Positions 24,357 to 31,578 of a stretch of 64,000 nucleotides of DNA are shown one piece after another. Where the stretch lies: positions 62,001 through 126,000 of the forward strand of contig CBDHHG010000009.1 of assembly GCA_965263225.1 (NCBI GenBank). The letters run 5' to 3'. Each line of letters starts with the position of its first letter. Position 1 is the first letter of the stretch. Origin of the DNA: DT-111 sp965263225 (GTDB taxonomy: Bacteria; Bacteroidota; Bacteroidia; Chitinophagales; Saprospiraceae). The position numbers and the translations under genes are program-made. Under the pieces are notes generated by a model. It saw only the letters and a list, made by a program, of their open reading frames with translations, was not told the origin of the DNA and did not search any database.

Positions 24357-25550
24357 ATGAACGATACCCTTACTGACAAATTAGCCGCCTTCCGGCAGGA
24401 AACAGCACATTGGTTGGAAGCCAATTGCCCTGCCAGCATGCGCGAGCCCGTTAAGAATGGTTTCGATGATCTCTACGGCGGTGGTCGAAACGGTGTATTC
24501 AAGAGTGAAGATCAACGAATCTGGTTTGAGCGCATGCGTGACCGGGGCTGGACTGCGCCAACTTGGCCCAAGGCCTATGGTGGCGGAGGACTGAGTAACG
24601 CAGAAGCCAAGGTCTTGAAAGAAGAAATGGCCAAACTTGGCTGTCGAGCACCTCTGTGGAGCTTCGGACTAATGATGTTAGGGCCAGCCATTCTGCACTT
24701 TGGAACTGAGGAACAAAAACAAAAGTATATCCGTGAAATCTGTAGAGGAGAGATTTGGTGGTGCCAGGGCTATAGCGAGCCCGGTGCGGGGAGTGACTTG
24801 GCGGGATTGCAAACCAGTGCCGTAGATCAGGGAGATCATTTTGTGGTGAATGGCCAGAAGGTTTGGACCTCCTATGCAGACAAGGCAGATATGATTTTCT
24901 GTCTGGTACGGACCAATCCTGACGTGCCAAAACAAAGAGGTATTTCCTTCTTGTTGATCGATATGAAAACCGAGGGGGTAAGTGTTCGTCCGATTAAGCT
25001 GATTTCCGGCAAGTCTCCATTCTGCGAGACCTTCTTTGACAACGTCAAAGTACCCAAGGAGAACATCGTTGGACAGATCAATGATGGCTGGACCATTGCC
25101 AAGAATCTACTGACGCACGAGCGCTCCACCGTTGGTAATCTCTTCGGCAGTATCATGCCTTTACATGAGTATGCTGTGGATGCTGTGGGTCTTGAAAATG
25201 GCAAATTAGCTGATCTAAGCCTTCGACCTGAAGTGGCTCGGATCATGATCAACTCCTACGCCCTGAAATACGCCATCGAACAGACGATTGATATGACTAA
25301 GGCGGGCCATCAGCCAGGCGCGAAGTCTTCTTTCTTCAAGTACTATGGAACAGAGCTCAACAAGGATCGGCATGAGTTGATGCTTTCCTTAAAAGGTTAT
25401 GAAGGCTTAGAATGGGGAGAAAGTTATAATGAGGGCAAATTAGCCAGAGATATGTGCCGTACCAAAGGAAACTCCATCGAAGGAGGAACCACTGAGGTCC
25501 AGTTGAACATTATTGCAAAACACGTATTGGGTTTGCCCAAATCAAAATAG
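24357..25550 (+). CDS. Acyl-CoA dehydrogenase, probable catalytic partner of a heteromeric enzyme
   Basis: A 397-residue ACAD of the subfamily known from steroid side-chain breakdown (FadE29/ChsE-like, from family knowledge). The N-terminus is longer than in the others (HWLEANCPASMREPVKNGFD). WCQGYSEPGAGSDLAGLQTS binds FAD and substrate, and SIEGGTTEVQLNIIAKHVLG closes the FAD site. It is followed after only seven bases by a second, shorter ACAD lacking the GGTSE motif. That arrangement is typical of alpha2-beta2 heterotetramers in which the two chains share FAD sites. Substrate unknown; branched or ring-attached acyl-CoAs are usual for this class. Confidence 0.9.
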   Translation: MNDTLTDKLAAFRQETAHWLEANCPASMREPVKNGFDDLYGGGRNGVFKSEDQRIWFERMRDRGWTAPTWPKAYGGGGLSNAEAKVLKEEMAKLGCRAPLWSFGLMMLGPAILHFGTEEQKQKYIREICRGEIWWCQGYSEPGAGSDLAGLQTSAVDQGDHFVVNGQKVWTSYADKADMIFCLVRTNPDVPKQRGISFLLIDMKTEGVSVRPIKLISGKSPFCETFFDNVKVPKENIVGQINDGWTIAKNLLTHERSTVGNLFGSIMPLHEYAVDAVGLENGKLADLSLRPEVARIMINSYALKYAIEQTIDMTKAGHQPGAKSSFFKYYGTELNKDRHELMLSLKGYEGLEWGESYNEGKLARDMCRTKGNSIEGGTTEVQLNIIAKHVLGLPKSK

Positions 25551-25557
25551 AGAGACA

Positions 25558-26667
25558 ATGGCTTTGATTTTAAATGAAGAACAACAAATGTTGAAGACCT
25601 CCGCCAAGGAGTTCTTGACCCAGAAAGCACCAGTCTCTGCCTTGCGTTTCCTGCGGGATACTAAGGATTCGGTTGGCTATGACCCTAGCCTATGGTCAGA
25701 AATGGTTGAAATGGGTTGGGCGGCGCTGACGATCCCCGAAGAATTCGGAGGAATGGGCTTCGGATATGTGGGCCTAGGCCAGATTCTAGAGGAAAGCGGC
25801 CGTACCTTGACTGCCTCCCCTATCGTATCTAACCTTCTGCTAGGAGCTAGCACCATCCAGATTGGAGGGTCTGAAACACAGAAACAGGCCCTACTGCCTG
25901 CCATAGCCGAAGGTCAATTAAGCTTGACACTTGCTTTTGAAGAACATAATGCACATCGCCCCTTCATGGTATCATCGACTGTAGAAGAGCAAGAAGGGCA
26001 ATTGATCTTGAATGGCAGTAAACGCTTCGTTATAGATGGACATGTGGCTCAAAAACTAATCGTCTCGGCTATATACCAAGGAGAAATTGCATTATTCCTT
26101 GTTGACGCAGGTGCTCAAGGAGTGAAGATCGACAGGAGATTAATGATGGATAGCCGGAATGCGGCTAATATTCAATTTGAAAATGTAAGTGTGCAGGCAG
26201 CCGATCAAGTAGGCAATCGCAGCACCTTGGAACAAGTATTAGATGTGGCACGAATTGGTTTGGCGGCAGAGATGCTTGGTACCATGCAAGAAGCCTTTGA
26301 ACGTACCATTGCCTACCTGAAAGAGCGCGTTCAGTTTAAAGTTCCTATTGGTAGTTTCCAGGCTCTACAGCATAGAGCAGCGATGATGTTTAGCGAAATT
26401 GAGGTGTGTAAATCCATGGTATTGAAGGCGCTGCAGGCGGTAGATGCTAAGGATGAAAAGGTGCCTGTCTTGGCGAGTATGGTGAAAGCCAAAGTAGGAG
26501 AAGTGATTCAGGTTGTAACCAATGAGTCCATTCAAATGTTTGGTGGAATTGGCATGACTGACGACGAGGAAATTGGATTTTTTATGAAGCGTGCCCGAGT
26601 AGCGCAGCAAACTTTTGGAGACTACAACTATCATTTGGATCGCTTTGCGCGTCTAAATGGTTTTTAG
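25558..26667 (+). CDS. Acyl-CoA dehydrogenase, second subunit lacking the GGTSE motif
   Basis: The start is the ATG at 25558 (MALILNEEQQMLKTS), seven bases after the upstream ACAD stop; an open frame reaches further back but overlaps that gene. The 369-residue protein has the ACAD fold: PEEFGGMGFGYVGL, weakly conserved central beta-domain with LNGSKRFVIDG, and IGSFQALQHRAAMMFSEIE. The end is IQMFGGIGMTDDEEIGFFMK then QQTFGDYNYHLDRFARL. The C-terminal GGTSE element of ordinary ACADs is absent, and the substrate-binding EPxxGSD motif is replaced by LAFEEHNAHRP. Both losses are expected for the partner chain of a heterotetrameric ACAD. Confidence 0.88.
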   Translation: MALILNEEQQMLKTSAKEFLTQKAPVSALRFLRDTKDSVGYDPSLWSEMVEMGWAALTIPEEFGGMGFGYVGLGQILEESGRTLTASPIVSNLLLGASTIQIGGSETQKQALLPAIAEGQLSLTLAFEEHNAHRPFMVSSTVEEQEGQLILNGSKRFVIDGHVAQKLIVSAIYQGEIALFLVDAGAQGVKIDRRLMMDSRNAANIQFENVSVQAADQVGNRSTLEQVLDVARIGLAAEMLGTMQEAFERTIAYLKERVQFKVPIGSFQALQHRAAMMFSEIEVCKSMVLKALQAVDAKDEKVPVLASMVKAKVGEVIQVVTNESIQMFGGIGMTDDEEIGFFMKRARVAQQTFGDYNYHLDRFARLNGF

Positions 26668-26682
26668 AGAATAGAAAAACGA

Positions 26683-26712
26683 TCCCGCGTCAGAATGGAG
26701 TCTGGCGCGGGA
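26683..26712. terminator. Bidirectional intrinsic terminator
   Basis: TCCCGCGTCAGA (26683-26694), loop ATGGAG, and TCTGGCGCGGGA (26701-26712) form a 12-base stem with one mismatch. TTTT follows on the plus side (26716-26719), and AAAAA on the left (26675-26679) gives a U-run for the minus strand. It lies between the converging ACAD gene and the phenylacetate-CoA-ligase gene and serves both. Confidence 0.85.
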
Positions 26713-26746
26713 CTGTTTTCTCAGCCCCGCTATAGATTCTTTCAAT

Positions 26747-28036
26747 CTACTTTTTTCTGAGATCTAAGATTCTACTCAATTTTCCGCCTTGGCTTCTAGG
26801 AATGGATTGGGCAGTTTTTAATTCAATGTCCATTGACAATCCAATCGTATCCTTAATCTTGTGTTTTAGCGCTCGACTAAGTTCCGAGCTCGCAGGATCA
26901 ACTCCAACTAAGGTTTCCACTTCTACCCGTACCGTATCCATGTTCCCTTTCTTATCGATGACTAATCGATAATTTGGGCTAAGGAAATCTAATTCGTGAA
27001 TCACCTCTTCGACCTGCGTGTGAAATAGGTTTACACCTCGAATGATCAACATATCATCCGCCCGCCCTTTGATAGCCGACATTTTGATGTGGGTTCGTTT
27101 ACCATTCGGATCGTAGTTGATGGAACAGATATCATTGGTCCAATAGCGGAGAACCGGAAAGGCCTCTTTGGTTAAGGTCGTAAAAACCAAGACTCCTTCT
27201 TCCCCATAGGGCAATGGCTCCCCCGTTTCTTTGTCCACCACTTCCGGGTAAAAATGATCTTCCCAAATATAGCTCCCAGTACCTTTTTCGTCCACATCCT
27301 CTTGAGACACCCCAGGGCCAATAATCTCGCTCAAGCCATAGATATTGGTAGCTTTCACCTGCAATCCTTCTTCCACCTGATCTCGAATAGCCTCAGTCCA
27401 GGGTTCCGCTCCTAAGATGGCATATTGCACAGCTAATCCTTGGCTATCAATACCGCGACGAGCCAACTCCTCAGCTAAGGTTTGAGCGTAGGAAGGTGTA
27501 CAACAGATCACTTCAGGCTTGAAATCTTGCAAGATAGTGAGCTGGCGCTCCGTCATTCCACCTGATACTGGAATGACAGCCATGCCAAGGCGAGTAGCTC
27601 CGCCGTGCATCCCCAAGCCACCGGTGAAAAGCCCGTACCCATAAGCATTGTGCAATTTCATGCCTGGTCGAGCACCTGCACAAACTAAAGATCGAGCTAC
27701 TACCTCATCAAAAAGTGCAAGGTCCTTTTCCGTGTACCCAACCACGGTAGGCTTTCCCGTAGTGCCACTGGAGGCATGAATCCTTCTTACCTCCTCCATG
27801 GGTTTGGCGAATAGACCAAAGGGATAGTGATCTCTCAGGTCAGATTTGTGCGTAAAGGGAAGTTTGGACAGATCCTCCACCGTCCTGACATCTTCTGGAC
27901 GAAGTCCTATGCTATCAAACTGCGTTCTATAAAACGGAACAGCTTGGTAGATGCGTTTTACCAATTGGGAGAGATGGGTGTTCTGTAGAGCCCGCAATTC
28001 TTCCAACGGCATTTTCTCAATTCCTGGATTATACAT
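26747..28036 (-). CDS. paaK: Phenylacetate-CoA ligase family protein
   Basis: A 429-residue AMP-forming ligase of the PaaK type: start YNPGIEKMPLEELRALQNTH, the AMP-binding loop RIHASSGTTGKPTVVGYT, NAYGYGLFTGGLGMHGGA, NIYGLSEIIGPGVSQE, and the C-terminal KMSAIKGRADDMLIIRGVN with the swivel-domain hinge. It activates an aromatic or other acid with ATP and CoA. No paaABCDE epoxidase genes are in the window, so the substrate may be phenylacetate used elsewhere or another acid that feeds the acyl-CoA genes on both sides. Gene name reflects family, not proven function. Confidence 0.9.
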   Translation of the reverse strand: MYNPGIEKMPLEELRALQNTHLSQLVKRIYQAVPFYRTQFDSIGLRPEDVRTVEDLSKLPFTHKSDLRDHYPFGLFAKPMEEVRRIHASSGTTGKPTVVGYTEKDLALFDEVVARSLVCAGARPGMKLHNAYGYGLFTGGLGMHGGATRLGMAVIPVSGGMTERQLTILQDFKPEVICCTPSYAQTLAEELARRGIDSQGLAVQYAILGAEPWTEAIRDQVEEGLQVKATNIYGLSEIIGPGVSQEDVDEKGTGSYIWEDHFYPEVVDKETGEPLPYGEEGVLVFTTLTKEAFPVLRYWTNDICSINYDPNGKRTHIKMSAIKGRADDMLIIRGVNLFHTQVEEVIHELDFLSPNYRLVIDKKGNMDTVRVEVETLVGVDPASSELSRALKHKIKDTIGLSMDIELKTAQSIPRSQGGKLSRILDLRKK

Positions 28037-28045
28037 CTGGCTGAC

Positions 28046-28381
28046 TTACAGTTGTACCAATTGTCCGATCACGCTTTCTACAGATGCCTCCTCTCCCATA
28101 AGATTAGTTTGCTCAAAGTAGTTGTACCAGCCTGCCCCTTCAACCAAAGCTTGAAATCCATCAGCGGTCGCCTGATCGGGGAAGGTCCAAATCGCAAAGT
28201 AGTCGTAGTTAGCACGATGAGTAGTTTCTTGCTTATTATTAGACCAAGTCAATACTTTCACTCCTTTATCTAGTAGTCCCTGTATATGAGCCCCCACCTG
28301 GTTCATATAATTTCCTCTTTCCTCCATCGACAAGTCTAGCCAAGCCTGTTTGGCATTCCAAATTTCAATAAAGTAAATCAT
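28046..28381 (-). CDS. Small conserved protein of unknown function
   Basis: Read from the ATG at 28381 (MIYFIEIWNAKQAWLDLS) it has 111 residues; an ATG at 28426 would add 15 unlikely residues. The pattern YFIEIW at the start, and then NYDYFAIWTFPDQATADGFQ near the middle, suggests a ferredoxin-like alpha/beta barrel of the Dabb/EthD type, which acts as a dimer on small ligands, but I cannot assign a family with certainty. It ends ten bases from the PaaK start on the same strand and is probably cotranscribed with it. Confidence 0.65.
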   Translation of the reverse strand: MIYFIEIWNAKQAWLDLSMEERGNYMNQVGAHIQGLLDKGVKVLTWSNNKQETTHRANYDYFAIWTFPDQATADGFQALVEGAGWYNYFEQTNLMGEEASVESVIGQLVQL

Positions 28382-28693
28382 GTTAAATTGGGTTGATTGG
28401 TTAATGATTAAGATTGGGTCAGTCAAAATTCCGGATTAGGCTTCCACAAATACTGCGGTTGTGTAGGGAAGGACTGAGCCAGATTGTTCTTCATTCATCT
28501 ATTGTAAAGGCATAGTTTTTCCTGCTTCGCTTTTTGCAGTGGTGAATTGCCCTTGCAATATATCAAAGAGAAACCTAGCAAAATTGAAGTATCATTCATT
28601 AAAACTTCAGTATTAATCTATTCCAATGAAAAAATAGCCTTATTTTTCTATTTTTGAATATTCCTTTAGTTTCTTGAACAAAATTAAAGAATC
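28382..28693. other. Divergent intergenic region with AraC-gene promoter
   Basis: A 312-base gap between the small protein (minus) and the AraC gene (plus), with no open frame. TATTTTTG at 28649-28656 matches the Bacteroidota -7 box TAnnTTTG and would start transcription near 28663, 31 bases before the ATG. Upstream, TGAAGT (28585-28590) and ACTTCA (28604-28609) form a short inverted repeat that could be a regulator site. I see nothing else in it. Confidence 0.45.
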
Positions 28694-29584
28694 ATGGTAG
28701 AGCAATTTATAGAACGAGGTACCAGCTACCCCCTCAGGAATGGGAAATTATCCCTTTATGAGACCAATTGTGCTTGCAAGGACATCCAGTTCTACTTTGA
28801 TCAATATGTGATGACACTGATGCTATCTGGACATAAGACCATTGTAAGCGACCAACTTAAGTTCGAGTTCTTTCCAGGTACTTTCTTTATTCCGGAAAAG
28901 GAGGCCATTAATAGTGTCTCCATTCCAAATGCTTCGATCTACAACCCAACTCAGTGCCTCGTCCTCGAATTAGAACCTTCCTTTATCCAGTCTGTCTACG
29001 AGGAAGTCCTACATTCTGATGTAGACCAAGCCATATTGCTTACCGAACCACTAGAGAACACAGAGCCATACTTTCTTTCCAATAATCAATTGCTCATTAA
29101 GGCATTTATCAAGCTGTATAAACTCCAAGCGGAGGATAGAAGTCCTAGCAAAGCTTTGATAGAAGATTTAGTCATTAAGGAAATGTTGTACAGGCTTTTC
29201 AACACCACAGGCGTGCATCTCCTACAGGTGAATTTTGAGAAAAGCGTATTTGATCAGGGAATTCGTCGAGTGATTTCCTACATACAAAGTCACATTGGGC
29301 AAAAAATTAGGGCCGCCGAATTGGCTCGAATGGCGGGATTGGGGCAAACCACCTTTTTTAAAGTCTTTAAAGAGTGTACTTCTTATAGTCCTACAGAGTA
29401 TATTCTCCGTGAACGCATTCGGCAAGCTAAAGTGCTAATTCAGAAAGATCGATTGGGATTACAGGAAATAGCCTACAAATGCGGCTTCAACTCCTACGAA
29501 TACTTTTGCAGTAGCTTCAAGAAGTTGGAAAAGATTAAACCGACTGAATTCAAAAAAGGAACTTATGCTGCCGCCACGGCTTAA
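28694..29584 (+). CDS. AraC family transcriptional regulator
   Basis: The 296-residue protein has an N-terminal ligand/dimer domain (about 1-180) and a C-terminal double helix-turn-helix (about 195-290). The first HTH is IRAAELARMAGLGQTTFFKV; the second is LGLQEIAYKCGFNSYEYFCS followed by the family end FKKLEKIKPTEFKKG. The N-terminal RGTSYPLRNGKLSLYETNC resembles the AraC_N-type of regulators next to oxidoreductases. The ATG at 28694 fits the promoter just upstream. It diverges from the small-protein/PaaK genes, which are its most likely targets. Confidence 0.9.
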   Translation: MVEQFIERGTSYPLRNGKLSLYETNCACKDIQFYFDQYVMTLMLSGHKTIVSDQLKFEFFPGTFFIPEKEAINSVSIPNASIYNPTQCLVLELEPSFIQSVYEEVLHSDVDQAILLTEPLENTEPYFLSNNQLLIKAFIKLYKLQAEDRSPSKALIEDLVIKEMLYRLFNTTGVHLLQVNFEKSVFDQGIRRVISYIQSHIGQKIRAAELARMAGLGQTTFFKVFKECTSYSPTEYILRERIRQAKVLIQKDRLGLQEIAYKCGFNSYEYFCSSFKKLEKIKPTEFKKGTYAAATA

Positions 29585-29605
29585 GCATGGGTTTGGTTCT
29601 GACTT

Positions 29606-30223
29606 TTAGAGCACAAAAGCCACGTAACTGTAAGCCAATACGTTCCCACTAGCATGAGCAATCCAGCCAGGTACAATGCTACCGTTTGCTAATTTCTCAT
29701 TTAAGTAGGTCTTGACCAATGCCCCAAGGGTGGGTACCACAAAGATTAGGGCTAGAAACCAAAAATTAGTGGTCATTGTAGCGAATAGAAGGCTATGAAT
29801 AGCACCAAAAATTACAGCTTGAATGACATTCCCTGTCCAAAAATTTGTCATTGCGATCAAGCGCTTAGCTAAAAAACCTCTGAAGAATACCTCCTCTGCA
29901 AACGCTGTCTTTAAAATGGCAACTAAAGCTATAGTTAAGACGGCTTCTGCGCCAAACCCCAGTTGCCGGATGGCCCCGGTGACGCTATTGGGATGGGTCA
30001 TAATATCGGCTATTGCCGCTTGAGTACTGGCTAACACCAGCATAAAAGTCCCTAGAAACAGGCTAAGAGCCAACGCCAATAAGTTGGCTTTGCGGGTGGA
30101 AGGAGTTAGACCGAGATACTGCCAGAAGCTAAGGAGTTTTGGTCTTTTGATTAAGTAGAAAACAAGGGGAATCAAGAAAAAGACCGCCACTTGCTGCACA
30201 ACAGATAGAATTGTATCAATCAT
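29606..30223 (-). CDS. CPBP family intramembrane metalloprotease
   Basis: The 205-residue membrane protein has about six hydrophobic helices and the three CPBP (Abi) motifs: EEVFFRG (EExxxR), FGAIHS (FxxxH) and HASGNV (HxxxN). It probably cleaves membrane proteins or peptides inside the membrane. I prefer the ATG at 30223 (MIDTILSVVQQ), which overlaps the XRE gene by eight bases; an ATG at 30247 would add eight residues. Members of this family often accompany bacteriocin or quorum peptides, but none is evident here. Confidence 0.85.
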   Translation of the reverse strand: MIDTILSVVQQVAVFFLIPLVFYLIKRPKLLSFWQYLGLTPSTRKANLLALALSLFLGTFMLVLASTQAAIADIMTHPNSVTGAIRQLGFGAEAVLTIALVAILKTAFAEEVFFRGFLAKRLIAMTNFWTGNVIQAVIFGAIHSLLFATMTTNFWFLALIFVVPTLGALVKTYLNEKLANGSIVPGWIAHASGNVLAYSYVAFVL

Positions 30224-30440
30224 ACTGCGGAATCTTTTGGTGTTCAATTTGAAGAATATCTCCCGGCGTGCAGTCCAGCGCTACACAGATCTTAGCCAAG
30301 GTGGCAAAGCGTATTCCTTTGGCTTTTCCCGTCTTTAGTAAGGAAAGGTTGGTTACTGAAATTCCTACCTTTTCCGCCAACTCCATAAGCTTCATCTTCC
30401 GTCGAGCTAGCATGACATCAAGTGTTACAACTATATTCAT
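30216..30440 (-). CDS. XRE/YozG-like helix-turn-helix regulator
   Basis: A 74-residue protein consisting of one Cro/C1-type HTH: MELAEKVGISVTNLSLLKTG and then IRFATLAKICVALDCTPGDIL. This YozG-like type is very often paired with DUF2975 membrane proteins, and here a DUF2975-like gene lies 116 bases upstream on the same strand. It overlaps the CPBP protease gene by eight bases. It probably regulates this three-gene unit; the signal is unknown. Confidence 0.88.
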   Translation of the reverse strand: MNIVVTLDVMLARRKMKLMELAEKVGISVTNLSLLKTGKAKGIRFATLAKICVALDCTPGDILQIEHQKIPQYD

Positions 30441-30556
30441 GTGTTGAAATTATTTCTGCACAAATGCAACCGTTACGCTTCTATCTGGCTATGCCGAGTA
30501 GACTGGTTTAATTATCCTTTTATATGAGATTAGGATTAAAGAATATCATGCCCGTT

Positions 30557-31120
30557 TCATATGATGGATTGATTATCTTCTAATAATAATTTACCCTCCC
30601 AGAAAATATCGGCCAGCACCCAGCTCCCCAATGAAAAGCCCAATTCCAAAAAAGGAATACTAAGATTGAATAGAGATTCCCCTTCTTGCACATAAAAATT
30701 GAATGCACTGAATAAACTGATCAAGAATCCGTAGTTACCAATAGCACTGAAAGAGCGGTAATTGGCACGGTAAAAGGTAGCGGTGTCACGAATAGATAAC
30801 AAGACCTTTTTCAACTCCAAAACAACCAGAAAGGCCAAGGAAAAAAAGAGAGTAGCACGCAACAGCAACCAGAGCTTCATAGGAATCGCTATGTCAGAGA
30901 AATGCAAAACATTTTCACCATGGCAGTCCGTGCACCATTTGATCCCTCCTAGACCATACCCAGCCTCAAACAAATCATTGATTACCAAATTCGGGAAGGC
31001 ATTGGGTTCTACAAGTGCATAGCCTATTCCACCCGCAAAAACAGCCGCAAATAGCAACAAAAGCAGGATAGATAGTTGACAAAGCCGATAAGCTAAGCTG
31101 ATGGTTGACATCCTGGACAT
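30557..31120 (-). CDS. DUF2975-like four-helix membrane protein
   Basis: The 187-residue protein has membrane helices at about 10-36, 80-102, 122-142 and 150-170. Helix spacing and pairing with a YozG-type regulator downstream fit DUF2975. The first loop (about 37-78), on the same side as the space after helix 1, contains WCTDCHGEN: a CxxCH sequence as in c-type haem sites, which DUF2975 members do not normally need. A second ATG three codons downstream is an equally good start. Function unknown. Confidence 0.65.
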   Translation of the reverse strand: MSRMSTISLAYRLCQLSILLLLLFAAVFAGGIGYALVEPNAFPNLVINDLFEAGYGLGGIKWCTDCHGENVLHFSDIAIPMKLWLLLRATLFFSLAFLVVLELKKVLLSIRDTATFYRANYRSFSAIGNYGFLISLFSAFNFYVQEGESLFNLSIPFLELGFSLGSWVLADIFWEGKLLLEDNQSII

Positions 31121-31256
31121 CCGATTCTCATTTTATCTTAAAAGTACAATATTTTATGTTTTATTTAAAATTTTTTACCCAAAACATCCATTGACGGAGA
31201 CAAAATCGAGATCTCCCCGTTTCCCCTCAATTAAAAAATTGGCGGTTTTCCTCCTG

Positions 31257-31285
31257 TTGTGGTAGGGTCGGTGCACCTACCTTTG
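31257..31285 (+). promoter_or_regulatory. Bacteroidota-type promoter
   Basis: TTG at 31257-31259, 18 bases spacer, and TACCTTTG at 31278-31285, a full match to TAnnTTTG. Transcription would begin near 31292, 287 bases before the start codon at 31579. Confidence 0.6.
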
Positions 31286-31481
31286 TAGCGTTCAATACAG
31301 CGTTAGGATTAAACCAAATGCAAAACATGGAATCAAATTTATCTCCTGTCTTCTAGGTTTTCCTTTGCGACTACACTCCCGAAAGATTCACAATAAGACT
31401 ACTGCTTTCTGCCGTCCTAGACGAGCAAGTAACCCTACTAACTACCCCAAGTTGCGATGAATGAGCGCAAAAAAGGAAGAT

Positions 31482-31520
31482 TTTGCAAAAACACAGCCGG
31501 GAGCTGGGTTTTGTCGCAAA
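31482..31520 (+). promoter_or_regulatory. Leader hairpin of the 31579 gene
   Basis: AAAACACAGC pairs with GCTGGGTTTT (one A-G mismatch) around the loop CGGGA (31498-31502). An outer TTTGC/GCAAA pair extends the stem to 31482 and 31520. It lies 59 bases before the start codon. No T-run follows directly, so it is more likely a regulatory or stabilising structure than a terminator. Confidence 0.5.
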
Positions 31521-31578
31521 TATCTGACGCATTTGGGCCCTTTACAATGAATCGCAGCTTGCATTAACCAATGAAAAC

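Larger units (their letters stand above)
31121..31578. other. Long intergenic leader before the secreted polysaccharide-lyase-like gene
   Basis: This 458-base gap has no convincing gene. It holds, in order, the promoter of the DUF2975 gene on the minus strand (AT-rich, not clearly matched), a good plus-strand promoter at 31257-31285, a 12-codon open frame starting at 31318 that I do not consider a gene, and a stable hairpin at 31482-31520. If the promoter is used, the mRNA has an untranslated leader of about 290 bases. Confidence 0.5.

Noticed and set aside
31318..31356. Twelve-codon open frame in the leader of the lyase-like gene
   Set aside because: No amino-acid pattern of a leader peptide (no run of one residue) and no start-site support; kept only as a note.
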